DNA of 42,546 nucleotides from Chara braunii (GCA_003427395.1 BFEA01000802.1:28142-70687); one strand, 5' to 3'; positions 9,816-20,930 are shown, numbered from the stretch's first letter. The notes: generated by a model from the letters alone, not told the origin. A program made the numbers and translations.

Positions 9816-10307
9816 GCAATCGGTGGGGCGAACCTCCCACAGAGGCCTTGGCGCGGATTACGGGTTGCAATCCTGCCTGCCGCCTTCCTCTCAAAACCAA
9901 GAGACTAGACTTAGAGTAACAAGGATAGGAAAATAAGGCTTCAGACTCTCAGATCCAGGAATGGTGCGCTCAGACTTGCGTGAGAGGGTCTTCACATCTT
10001 CGACGCCGGAGGGCCCCGCAATGACAGCCAACTGGCAGCTTGGTCAACACTTCAGACTGCCGACGCTACCCCTCCTGAAGAGCCTCCCAATTCACAGCAT
10101 TACCTCCCGCTCATCCTGACACTCCTCCTCCGCCGATACGCAGCCACCCAAGAGCTAAAATCAGGCAAACAACGACATGAATAGCACACAATGACTAGCA
10201 ACAACAGTCCTTACACAACGGCAGTACCCCGCAACAGCAACCTGCACGCCGCAGCTCGTGCCTTAGTCCTTAGACGCAGTAGTCGTGCGCAGCAGTTGTG
10301 ACAGTCA

Positions 10308-10431
10308 CCAACGACTGTAGTAATCACCCTCTGCAGCAGCGCGCAGCGGTAGCCCGCAATCGGCAGTGGCCAACGACTGTAGTAATCACCCTCTGCAGCA
10401 GCGCACAGCGGTAGCCTGCAATCGGCAGTCG
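10308..10431. repeat. 62-bp tandem duplication
   Basis: Two adjacent units starting CCAACGACTGTAGTAATCAC at 10308 and 10370 differ by only a couple of bases, so this is a recent duplication. ORFs spanning it (10211-10857) have no recognisable domains. Confidence 0.95.
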
Positions 10432-12487
10432 TATATAGCAACAATCCTCTGCGACAGATCACCGCCCCAGTTGGCCACCGTGCCTCCATCCTTTAACGGA
10501 CCAGCCGTTGTTCTGTCTAACAACCTTCGACCCTACCTGCTATACACGCGGGAAGCGCAGAGATCGTCTACCAGCACTGCAAGAGACAGGCGAGACGAGC
10601 GGCCAACAGTTTGGCCACTGCGAGGCGAAGGACATGGGAACAACAACAGGCCTCACATAGCAACCAAGGAAGGACGGCCTGCAAATGAGAAGCACGTCAG
10701 TGGATCAACGAAGCACAGGGCAGGACGTGACACCATCAGCCCGCCAACACTCCATCCGAAGCTAGCGGAACACAGGCAGCGAGTCACCAGCGAAGCGCGG
10801 GCAAAGTCTTCACACCACGGTCGAACCCGCAGACCGTTGGCTTCCACCACATACTGAGCCGGGGAGCTACTCCAACCGTCGCCCGTCATCACCTGCAGGC
10901 CGCACAGACATCCCGAACAGAGCGGTCTGCTTCTTCACGCGCCTGGTCCGAAACAGTGGTCAGGTTCGCTGGCGCTATTACGCAGTGCGTCACTGATCCC
11001 CCTCCAAGTACGGGTGCTGCCAATATGGTGAGTCCTCCCTCTCTCTCTCCTGCGGCTCAGTTGCCCCCGCTGTACTCGTTACTTCTGTCCTTGCTTATCT
11101 CGCCATCCTACTCCGCTCTGCAGACTGACTCGGAGAGCCGACCGGGGTCGACCACATCGTGGGCAGAAGCGCCCACACAGCCTACCAGCGCGGTCACATG
11201 GTACGAAGCTGACCATAGAAATGACGATGATCAACAGGAGTGGGGCTGATCCGGTCAGATTCAGCGAGTCCTCGCTGGGAACAGGCACAACCGCAAGGGA
11301 GAGTACGACCACAAGGTGGATGTCCGGAGGAGGTAGGAGTCTCCCCTCAAGGGCGGATCAACAAACCGGCCGGCTACTGCGAGCGATGAGTGGCTTCGCT
11401 CTGACAACCTGCCCCACAACCACCACACACTGTGCCTCCCGCACTCCCACTACTGGGCGAGCGTCGCAGTGCCCAACAGGTAGGTCCTTAACCCGTGGCT
11501 GACCCTCCTGTTGTTTCCCCGACAGACATCGGAGAGATTCCTCTGCTGCAACATGCGTACGAACACTGTCCATTCCTGCACACAGATGCACTAGCCCCGC
11601 CATGTCTACCGCATGAGTCGGGAGAACGGAATCAGTCTACAGCTGAACACCGAGGTGTACACTACTGTACCGGTGTGTGTGTTCATGAGTGAGAGAGAGA
11701 GCTTTGGGATGAGCGACGAACCAGTCAACAGGCGTGTCCCCAACCCCACGGCGGATCTAGCCCCCGCTCGACTCCAAATGAATCTTCCGCTTAGTGGCGG
11801 AAGGATACATTGCTTATTCCAAAATCCCCTCCTGCCACAGCCCGCGCGGGACTTTTCTTTACTGACTCCTAACTTACTGACCTACCTCTAGAACCAAGCT
11901 CATGATCGCGCTCGCCCTGCATCAAAACCCCCATTTCAAATCCTTCCCCGCCCGTTTCCATCAAGGAACAGGCGAGATACTCACTCCCCACTCCCCACTC
12001 CCACTTTCTCGTCTCTCCTCCATATCTCGGCGCTCCACTTTTCCTTCCTACCTCCCTTTCCACTAACTGAGGGCCAAGACTAACATCGCAACCACGCTCG
12101 CCCGGGGCAAGAACCCCGAAATCGTCTCCTCCCTCACTTAAAACCATCGAGGAACGAGGGAGGTAGGCGTCCTTCACTGCGCCCAGCTCCTACTTCCGCC
12201 ATCCTACCGTCCCGGCGCCCACCGCCGTCCGGGTTCATCCACTTCTCGGCACTCCTCTCCGTTAGCACACGCTGTTCCCCTTTTTCTTGCCTACTCGCCT
12301 ACGCGGTCTCCTCCCACCTGCGGCCTTCTTAGTGCGACTCCTCACTCCCTAGCGCTTCGCAGCTTTGCGCATGTACCCGGCGTCCGACCCCGTCCAGGTG
12401 CATCGGCCCATCCCTGCAACGCCCGGCTGTCCCGCCTGTCGCAAGAAGACTTCGGGGAAGACAAGGATCGACCGGCGACCGATCGTT

Positions 12488-12506
12488 AAGTTTTTTTTTT
12501 TTTTTT
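12488..12506. repeat. Poly-T run
   Basis: Roughly 18 consecutive T. It could be the reverse-strand A tail of a retroposed sequence, but no partner features were found. Confidence 0.8.
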
Positions 12507-12689
12507 TACGCCCCTCTTCGCTGCTCCGTTCTCCCTGCGCTCCCTGGCTCCCCACTCTAGCGCTCCTCGCTCGCTACTGCCCACTGCACTGTCTACTCGT
12601 CTCCCAGACGGGTTGACGTCGACCCCGGCGCCTCAACGCGGTACGGCCCGACAGTCAGTCGAATGCCTAAGTGCAAAATGCGCATGACT

Positions 12690-12783
12690 GTCGGATGTCC
12701 CCCTCTATATCCGTATCATCTTAGTGCGGGGGCCATGCTTATCTTCTCTGTATCGTTCCAATTTAACGGATGTCCCAAAGGAC
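12690..12783 (-). ncRNA. U6: U6 snRNA-like sequence, probably a pseudogene
   Basis: Read on the minus strand from 12783, it opens GTCCTTTGGGACATCCG (the U6 5' stem-loop) and continues with TTGGAACGATACAGAGAAG, holding the ACAGAGA box that pairs with the 5' splice site (12741-12751), then AGCATGG with the AGC triad, then an internal stem-loop region like U6 but altered. The length (about 94 nt) fits U6. The last 25 nt are diverged, no oligo-T terminator follows, and there is no TATA about 30 bp upstream nor a plant upstream element, so a retrocopy or U6-derived repeat is likelier than an active gene. It lies in the insertion within the 3' LTR. Confidence 0.75.
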
Positions 12784-14012
12784 TCCGGCCGGGGCAATGC
12801 CCCCCGACTCCTCCGAAGGCCACACGGCCTCCCCCTTGCACTCGCGCGTGTACCTAGCCCGGCTCGTGTCCGGGTTCACCCCCCGACTTTTCGTGCGTCA
12901 CCCCACGTAGCCGTGCAGATACTATCCCGCTCATTCTGCGTAAAAATCCGGCCTGGTGAGCGTCCGGGTTCAATCCCGGATTCGCATATACCCCCGGGCA
13001 GCGGCCGTATGAACCCCTGCTATACCACCCGTTCCTTCATAGTCGGCCGGGGCAGCGCCCTGCTGCAGTTCAAGGCCTGCGCGAGCTCAGACTCCGCGCA
13101 GACCCACACTCCACTCGCTTATGGCCACCCTTGCTGGCCATGCCCATGCTCCCGCGGTCCGGGCACGAAATCGGTGCCGACGCGCTAGTGGGATCTAACC
13201 TAGACATACATATAAAAAGTGTATAAACATAATATTATAATATCAATAAAACACAAGCAGGGAAAGCTATCAAGACGGCGCACGGGGCTTACCAACGCTC
13301 CCCTAGTACCACGGGGCGGCCCCTCGACCGGACTCCCCCAATAAAACTAATAGGGATAGTCCCACAGGACCCTCAACCCCTCAGTTCTTCACTGCGCCGC
13401 TGCTCCCGCGCTGTCATCCATCGGCCTCGAACCTCGTACCTCCGCCATGATAGTCCAGCACCGTAACCTATAGGGCTATACCCAAACCTGAGACCAGCGC
13501 CCGCAGAGTACCATACAAGGCAATTCGGCGCGGCGCTTTGGGCCAACAAACTGGCTGCGCGGCTCCCAGTGCCCGCGCCGGCTTCCTTATACCGTGCCAT
13601 AATTGCCCCGCGCGCCATCCTACGACACCTCGCTCACCGCACGAAGTCGCGCCGTCGTTGCCGATGCCGTCATCGGGGTCGTTCTCCGCACGCGCGGTCG
13701 ACTCGGTCAAACGTAGCCGTCAAAAGAAAATGTCCCCTAAATCCTAGTTTAGTCAAGAGTAACCAAAAATAGCCTAAGGATAAAAATAAAAATAAAAATA
13801 AACAGACCGGCGTCCGCGCCGATCTCGTAATCAACATCAAGGGATGAATTACGCGCGCCTTAAACATGAGGGCCCACGCACTCTTTACTCTAGTCAACCA
13901 TCCAGTCAACATAAATCACAGACGCCGCCACGCCTAGCGCAGTATACTTAGACTTTAAACCAAACTATTTTCTGTCGCTTGCAAAAACCAGGGCGGATAC
14001 CCTTGTAAGGGT

Positions 14013-14118
14013 ATTTGCACCGACACCGATATCCTGTAATTAGCCCAACCTTCCGAACTTAGGACCCCTCATTGCAACCGCGCAGAAAGTCGCGTGTTAC
14101 AGAAAGTGGTTTGTCACA
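14013..14118 (-). mobile_element. 3' LTR of gypsy element A, inner end
   Basis: A 120-bp match to 27925-28047: both contain CCTGTAATTAGCCCAACCTT, GGACCCCTCATTGCAACCGC and GTTACAGAAAGTGG. On the element's strand the LTR begins TGTGACAAACC at 14118. The adjoining sequence makes the palindrome GTCACATATGTGAC, repeated at the comparable junction of element B (41148-41163). No obvious polypurine tract precedes the LTR. Confidence 0.65.
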
Positions 14119-14347
14119 TATGTGACGCCCAAGGGGTTCCAACATTAGCAAGTTCCTGCTTGCTTGTCAACACGTGTCGGTTTCTCTAATCAACCGACAC
14201 GCAAAGCATCTCTCTCTATGCCACTTACTGTTCAACTGAGTGTGGACGTCATCCAATGTGGCAACACTGCTCTTCTACTAACTCCTCAGGGTAAGCTTTT
14301 ATCATTCCAAGGAGGGGACTGCACGTGTCACCATACTATTCATCCAA

Positions 14348-16245
14348 TCACCAGCGATCTACGAGAAGAGGGAAGGGCAACCGATACATGGAGGGTTGGC
14401 GACGAGGAGGGTTAATCGGGAGAGGAGGGAGGAAGCTATCCAGCCTGTCCACCGTTTCCGGAAGTTCTTCATACCGCACAATCCGGTGGAAACGGGGAAA
14501 TCGATTGCCACTATGGGGAAGAGAGGCGAGATAGTCGGGATAGAGAGTGACAAAGGTGCGAAAGAGGGCCGCGCGAAAATGGTCGCGGTGTTTGCACGCG
14601 GGGATGGTCCCCGTGATGATGCAATACACCTCAACCATATTGTGGCCTCGCCACACGGCGCTCAAGAGAAGCACATGGAGATAGAAATCAGGAAGGGCGC
14701 ATCGGGTGGAAGGGTGGGGATAGACTGAGACGATGAGCCGGGTGGCGTAGTAGGAGCGAAAAGTATCAAAGGGGAAGGGGTTGCGAGGGAGGACGACGCG
14801 GGTAGTGGCTTGACAAAGGATGAGATGATCAAGGGGACGGCAGGATAACGAGCGGGGACGAAGCCCGATGCCCCGCATCGGTACGTTAACGAATTGGTGG
14901 ACGGTCTGAGGCGGAGGGGGAGGGGGATCGGCTTCGTCGCCGTCTTGCTGGTGCGGCCGAGGTCTCGCCAGCCGTCGCTCCATCTTCGGGCCTCGGTAGC
15001 TTGCGGTTGGCCGGCTACGCTGACCAACTCCAGTTGTCTTTTTCATGCAGCGATTTCTTCCTTTTTCTGCGCCCGGGCCTCGTCACGCACCTCTTCCTCA
15101 AATCCTTCGTACTCCTCTTCCTCTTCGCTATGTTCGCTGTAACTCCCTTCTTCGGGAGGTTCTTCTTCGTCGTCTTCCTCTTCTATTTTGGTTTCACTGC
15201 CGTGCTGTTCTTCTTCCTCCTCTTCTTCTTCTTCTTCTTCTGCTGCTTCTACTGCTTCGTCCTCGGTGGCTGCCCGATCGCTGAAGAAGGAGGGATTGAT
15301 AATTCCTCTCGGATTCAGATATGCTTGCCGCGACGACAGTTGGCGTTCATCTTCTGGTTCCTCCAGACACGCAGACCACTGGAGGTACGGTGTCAGACTC
15401 CGCGCAAGGACGTGCGGAACTGGGCATACGTCACTTTGCGAGATGATGTCCCAGGGGAGATCATCTGCGAGCTGCGCGAGGGGGATCGTAAGTTCGAGGA
15501 CGATCGGTCGGCGATGGTTGGGGTGTACCGAGCCAAAAAGGAACCCGAGCGATTCGCCCTCCTCGTCCGTCCTCCACGCTTGAATGATCAGCCACTCTAA
15601 TCATTCGCTCCAGACCCGATGATCTTCGTCCTGTGCCCACGTCACCTGTATCCCGACCAGGCACACCGACAGCTCCACGAAGTCTTTGCGCCAAAGCCTC
15701 CACTTCCAAGGATCGAGAAGGGGGACTGCGAGAGCCTAGAGGTTCTAGGATGAAGGAGAGATGAGGATGGAGACTAGACTGCCAAAAGGTGGGAAAGAGA
15801 GAGGGGAGCGCAAAGGTGGAGAGAGGGGTAGCGTTCATTGGGAACGTTGGAAGGGGATACGCTCTAGCAGCTCCACCGCGGGTTCGTGCTGGAATGCTCG
15901 AATTCCTCCGAGCTCGATGCCCTCCGTGGGAAAGAGACTCTCCCTAGGGCGCGTGAGAGAGCGATTGCACTTTGCGACGAGTTGCTGCACCCACCTTCTC
16001 AACTGCGTCTTGATGTCGATATGCCGGAGCGCGTGGATCGTACTGATGTCACCGCTGAAGTCAATGGTCGTTGACACGTGGCTTACTCCTAGTGCCGATC
16101 GACAATGGACAACCACCGCTTCTGCGAGCACTATCGCCTGCGGGCTCCCGGCAAATCGAAATTCCGTAGCGGCATACAACTCCCGATGTACAGAAAAACT
16201 GCGCCAGCCGTAGCAGATCCGGGCTAAGTCGTGGGTGGCGCACAT
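14348..16245 (-). pseudogene. Extra coding region downstream of integrase (element A)
   Basis: Between integrase and the 3' LTR the sense strand holds a broken coding region matching element B at protein level. In reading order: a segment with LAEA and DFSGDIST (15835-16245; B: VTFSGDLCT); STFALPSLFPTFW (about 15800; B: STFSFPSDLPTIW); ADDLPWDIIS and ARSLTPYLQW (about 15390-15500; B: VDDLPTDIIS, ERKLTPTIIW); a Glu-rich run (about 15045-15290); and a C-terminal part (14348-15046) with VWRGHN and VEVYCIITGTIPA (B: AWRQYN, MELYCIISGTFPA). It spans at least three frames. The position is that of env-like or extra ORFs in other LTR elements, but I see no signal peptide, transmembrane segment or known domain; function unknown. 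Confidence 0.6.
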
Positions 16246-17767
16246 GTCGGATCGCTGAGATGTATCCTCGTGGAACTAAAAGATGGTTGCGGAGGGCCCG
16301 CTCCGCAAGAAAGCATGGTGGTGAGGGTGGAGTGTCAAAAAAGGAACAAGAGGGGGACGGAGAGATAGGGGATAGACAATTGTCATCCTCTTCTGCAGCG
16401 GAGGAGGAGACTGATGAGTGCGAAGATGGGGAAGGAGGAAGGGGGCGAAGATAGGACACGTGGCGGATGATCGGCCGAGCCGATCGGCTGCCAGAGACCT
16501 CAGGCGCAAGCTGCACGGTGGTCACGCCGTTCGGTCCGAGTTCGATTACGCGAAATCCCCAGAAGAAGCGTGGCGCTAGCTTTCCCTGGCGAGCACATTT
16601 CCTCACCTGCACGATGTCCCCCAATTTGTACTGGGGCCGCAGTCCTGCGTTCCCGTTCCGGGCCTCGTAGCTTCGGACCTGTTGGCCATGGGCCAATTCG
16701 GTCATTTTCTGTCGTTTGCGGGCTAGCCTAGGAAGGGACCGTTCCATTAACTGTAGGTGCCGCTTGGCCTTGCCTCGCGCTATGGCCCTCGTGGGCCTAC
16801 GGTTAAGCGTTGACTCATCGGGGAGGCTTGGTATCGAAACGCAAGCGACGCTATTAGTCCTTAATTGGAAGGGGCTCAGGCCCGTCGATTCATGGGGCGT
16901 TCCGCGATGTCGCGTGCGACAAGGGTAGGCCTCGATCCATTTCAAAAAATGGTCGATGAATACCAACAGGACTGAATACTCACAACTATTAGGACCAGGG
17001 GGCACCACTATGTTGGTAGTATCCATGCTGACCCTTTGAAATGGTCGTTCAACTACCGTGGGCACTATTGATCTTGGCGGCTGAATCGGCGGTTTATCAG
17101 CGGCGCAGACTTGACAGTTGACGACGATGTATTTCACATCGTCGTGGATATTGGACGAGTACCACTCATTTTTGTCGATGGCTGACTCCGTGATTCGCAC
17201 GACGAAATGAGCCGCAGTCTTACCCCAGTTATACCTCATGAACGGATGCGGTACAACCATCCAACTCCCACTGCCGTCTGTTTTCCGTTTTTCTAACCTA
17301 ACTTTTATCCATCGATAATCCCGAGCCCTCTCGTTAGCCCACCTCTGATCTTCCTTGGTGAAATCTTGAAGGGGGTTACCCACTAAGGTGACAATCAAGG
17401 CGATATCAGTCCATACTTCGGCCCTTCTAAACTTCCAGGTTTTTTCCAACCCTTCTGACGTGGCATCCAAAAAGCGAGCCTCGGTCGGAATCTTGTCAGT
17501 CCGACACAAGGGGCACAACCACGGTTTACTGTCGTTTCTGTATTGGATGCACGAGCAATGGGCTAGTGCGACACGATGTCGACAATCTATCCATTCCGCA
17601 TATCCTTCCCCGTTAGGACGCATGGAGACCGAGTACACGCGGGAGATAGCTTCGCAAAAATAGCAAAATTTATCAGGCAGGGAGAGGAGAGACGAAGAGG
17701 AGTTGGGAGAAAGAGGGGTAGTGAGGTTACCTCCGTCACCCATCGCCACCATTCTGCTTCTTGCCAC
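16061..17767 (-). pseudogene. Gypsy integrase, catalytic core deleted
   Basis: Open frame of 568 codons (it begins at a GTG, so the true start is unclear). Residues about 33-85 form a Cys/His cluster (CYFC, DCRH, AHCSC, CPLC) resembling a PHD/RING-type finger. The integrase part follows: a zinc-binding segment ending NCQVCAADKPP, then MDTTNI with the first catalytic Asp and FIDHFLKWIEAYP. Sequence then jumps to HESTGLSPFQLRT, which normally lies at the end of the core, so the second Asp and the Glu are missing: an internal deletion of roughly 100 or more residues. The C-terminal domain (YKLGDIVQVRKCA, FRVIELGPNG) is kept. The ORF then runs into a segment shared with element B (HPRLSPDLLRLAQFF). 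Integrase cannot be active. Confidence 0.85.
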
Positions 17768-17783
17768 GTGGGAGAACTGCCAC

Positions 17784-18602
17784 TTATCTGTACTTAGGCT
17801 CGTTTGTCAAGTTCGGCTCCTTCCACGGTGTAATTTCCTCGCCCTTCGGTACTTTAGCAGGTCGATGCAGACGTGCCAGTCCGTCCGCATTGCCGTGCCG
17901 CTCTTTATTTCGATGAACGATATCGAAATCATACTCTTGTAGTCGCACCGCCCATCGGCCAATCATGCCCGTGTAATTAGTGAGCTTCTTTAACGCCAGC
18001 AAAGGCTCGTGGTTTGTTACGAGGCGAAACTTCTGTCCGTAGAGATACGGATGGAAGTGCTGGATTCCCCAGACTACTGCATAACATTCGCCTTGAGGTG
18101 CTGAGTCATTCCTTGCCTCGCCCGGTACCGTGCACGACGCGTGCTCGATGACGGGCTCACGACCATCGTTTCCCTTCTGCGCTAGAATAGCGGAGATAGC
18201 TTCCGGTTGCCAGTCCGTGATGAGAATGAACTGCTTTGAGGGATCCGTTCGGATAAAAGTAGGAGTTGTCGCCAGAGAGTCCTTGAGGGTCGCGAAGGCC
18301 TGTTGGCACTCCGCGTACCAACTAAGAGGCTGGTCCTTCCGTAGCAGGTTCGTTAGCGATCGTGCAATCGCGGCGAAACCTTTGATGAAGCGGCGATAAT
18401 ACGATGACAACCCCAAAAAGGCTCGAACCTGCGTCAGTGTCGTGGGAACTGGGGCTTCTCTTACCGTCGCGACCTTTCTTGAGTCGGGCCGCAGTCCTCC
18501 ATGTGTCACGACGTAGCCCAAGAACGAAATTTCCGAAGGAAAAATTCGCTCTTTTCGAGCGCGATTTTGAACCCTGCATCTCTCAGTGCTCCCAATGTCC
18601 AC
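17784..18602 (-). pseudogene. Gypsy RT thumb/connection and RNase H
   Basis: 272 codons in one frame. The first part (FLGYVVTHGGLRPD, VRAFLGLSSYYRRFIKGFA) is the conserved region after the gypsy RT palm. RNase H follows: ITDWQPEAISAIL (first Asp), QGECYAVVWGIQHF (Glu), VTNHEPLLAL, and NADGLARL (last Asp). The third acidic residue, normally Asp in a TDH motif, is Asn here (a G-to-A change), which should abolish activity. It is preceded by the RT palm in another frame and followed by the integrase ORF in a shifted frame after a stop at 17784. Confidence 0.85.
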
Positions 18603-19320
18603 TCGATGTGTTCACATGCCCGTGATAGGTCTCCGAGTAGACAAGGATATCGTCCATGTACACGATCACGCAGAAATTGATCGTCCCCTGTGTTAGCTGC
18701 GTCTTGTTGACGAAGTTCTAGAATGTCATGTTCATGGCTCGCTGAAACGTGGCAGGCGCGTTGCAAATCCCCATCGGACACCGAACCGACTGCCACGTGC
18801 CTTCAAAGAGTATGAAGGCCATCTTCGGCCTAATCTCCTCCTTGACCAGAATGTGATGGAAGCCATGCCGAATATCAAACTTGCTAAAATAATTAGCACA
18901 TCCAATTGCATCCAACAAATCGTCAATCTGGGGGAGGGGGTACACATCTTTAATTTTGATTTCATTCAGCTTGCGATAATCGATGCATATGCAAATTGAT
19001 CCGTTTTTCTTCGGCAATAACACTACGGGAAATGACCATGGTCAGGTGGCGGATTTAATCCACCTGCTGGCTTCGAAATCCCGAATTCGTTCGAGAGCCT
19101 TTTTGCGCTCTATCAAGGAGTATTGGTAGGGTTCGCAGTGTATTGGGGAATGATTTCCCGTTTGAATTTCATGTTGAATAACTAACGACAAGCCAATGTC
19201 TGTGTTTGTCACGCTAATCGCTCCCTGATATTCCGTCAGAATGTTCGCGATCACCTGATGAATCTCATCGGGTACGTACTGTGGCACGTGTAACTCAAAG
19301 AGTTGGTCCCGGATCCGCAC
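18603..19320 (-). pseudogene. Gypsy reverse transcriptase, fingers and palm
   Basis: The N-terminal part (19042-19320) has the typical gypsy lead-in (IQHEIQTGNHSPIH, YQYSLIERKKALE). The palm (18718-19023) holds LLPKKNGSICICIDYRKLN, FSKFDIRHGFHHI with the first catalytic Asp, and ICNAPATFQRAMN. A stop follows at 18718; past it the same frame reads IVYMDDILVYSE with the catalytic DD pair intact (about 18640-18665), then a frameshift near 18600 leads to the RNase H frame. At least two disabling lesions. Confidence 0.85.
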
Positions 19321-19730
19321 GTCTATCTATTTTGTGCGTGCAGGTTTTGCCACACAGGTGGAGGTGCAGAAATGAAGGAATGGTCTGATCGTCAGGAGAA
19401 CACCGTGGCCATCATCTGAGCGTCTTCTTCTCGAATGGCCACGTGTCCTTCTGGGGTGATTCCGTCACAGACATCGTGCCATGGTACGGTCTTAGTTGCG
19501 ATCTAAGCTTCAAGTTCGTCTGAGTCAGCTTCGAGGCGCCCAGGGGGTTCCAAAGAACTGGCTTCTGCCCCAAAGCGCAACAGTCATACTTCTTTTGCAG
19601 GTGTCAAAAGGGACCTTGGTAGATCCGTAAAGTCGCATTAATGTTTTTTGTCGCTATATCTGGCGAGAAGCGGGGTGATTCCGTCGTACAGGGTTTGAGG
19701 GGGTTCCCGAGAATCGACCATCCTCAAAAT

Positions 19731-20335
19731 CTATACGAGGGGTTCACCTAGAATCATTGCCTGAGTCCTTTGAATGTTTCGACTGGTTAGATGCATCGTT
19801 CTTGCGATCGTTCTAAGTGGCGGATAAAAAAGGCGTTGTTGCAATAGCTTCAGGATCTCTGGGTCATTTTTGTCACTGTTGTCCGCCTCATTTGCTGATA
19901 ACTCCCCATCTGCGGATTCTTCCCACGAGATCATACGGAGAGTCCCAACCATCATCGGCGAAACCCGTGGGACCGCGTTGATGGTAGTACAAAGGGTTAT
20001 CCTCATTGGCACAGCATAGGGGTTTCCTCCCGTATTTCGGAGGATGATTGACCTTCGCCCGAAATCCAGGTTCGCTCGTAATGTCACAAGAGCGGGAAGT
20101 CCAAAAAGAACGTCGTAGGTATTTACATCGAGCACGACGACATCTCCCAGTGCGTGCACCTTTTCTAATCGGAAAGCGACGTTGGTCATCCTTCCCATTG
20201 TTTTAATCTTTTCTTCGTCGGCCAAAACGAGCTGATGTTTCTCGGAAAGCATAATCAGGTCGTTTTTCCTACCTGCCCTCTCAACCACTCTTAGTGAGAT
20301 AGCCAAAACCGCAGCTCCCGAATCGATGATTACGT
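19731..20335 (-). pseudogene. Gypsy aspartic protease and linker
   Basis: The retropepsin motif NVIIDSGAAVLAIS is readable at about 20295-20335, just upstream of the formal ORF start, so the real domain begins earlier. The typical preceding segment (YGLNPFPGNP, IEIWGIP) is present but cut by an in-frame TAA near 20365. Downstream LDVNTYDVLFGLPAL is the conserved flap/C-terminal part. The 19321-19730 stretch is the decayed linker to RT. A 2.6-kb insertion separates this from the gag end. Confidence 0.75.
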
Positions 20336-20779
20336 TGTACGGAATTCCCCAGATTTCGATGTTGCATTACGGATTTCCAGGGAATGGGTTTAATCCGTAG
20401 GAAATGATCATCTTTCTGTATTAGTCCTCAACAGAAAAAATGTGGCAATTTTTTTGCCACGTTGAACCTATGTTGACACCACATTTCAACTGTTTATAAA
20501 CCGTTGGCCAAGGGGAGGGGCATGTGTTGAAAGTGTGTTGGAATGTGTTGAAATGTTTTGGACCGTGTTGAAACAGGGTATTCGACCGTGCGCAATAGCA
20601 GTTTCGTTTACGGGTCATTTGCGTTGTCCGGGGGTGGGTTGTAGCTGTGTTTTCCTCGTTTAAGGACTGAGCACGTTTGGGGGTACGAAGATCACATGGG
20701 CGAGCGTTGGGTTTGCGCGCGCCGACTGGGCACGTGATGATTGGAGTGACTGATGGAATTGAGGGATCAGAGACTGATG

Positions 20780-20782
<3 letters not shown>

Positions 20783-20834
<52 letters not shown>

Positions 20835-20835
20835 T
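20783..20835. repeat. (GA)n microsatellite
   Basis: A GA array follows GATGATCA; the array after the gap (21525-21578) is (CT)n followed by TGATGATCA, so the two may be arms of an inverted arrangement around the gap. Confidence 0.95.
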
Positions 20836-20930
20836 CCAAGAGAGAGAAAGAGATGCTGTAGGCTGCCGACGAACACATTTCGGGCCTCGGACAAACAAGG
20901 TTGACTCTCGGTGTCCGACGAACACATTTC

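Larger units (their letters stand above)
6741..14012. mobile_element. Non-coding insertion interrupting the 3' LTR
   Basis: The LTR homologous to 24774-28038 is interrupted between about 6740 and 14013. The inserted DNA has no ORF with recognisable protein similarity. It starts with a TATAAAA (6791) between inverted GCCCTGCG/CGCAGGGC, then hairpin chains, a 122-bp tandem array, a hairpin array with a constant loop, short tandem duplications and a U6-like sequence. About 300 bp present in the right LTR between 27620 and 27925 has no clear match at 13700-14012, so the right junction may include a deletion or replacement. No target duplication was identified, and it may be composite. Stretches 9820-10300, 10440-12480 and 12800-14012 hold nothing else I recognise. 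Confidence 0.5.

Noticed and set aside
10211-10892. Coding ORFs of 92-163 codons
   Set aside because: They cover a tandem duplication on both strands, are low complexity and lack recognisable domains or a partner exon.
12940-12990. tRNA gene
   Set aside because: CCGGGTTCAATCCCGG looks like a T-arm, but the loop is one base short for a standard arm and no acceptor, D or anticodon arm is found around it. At most a B-box-like relic.
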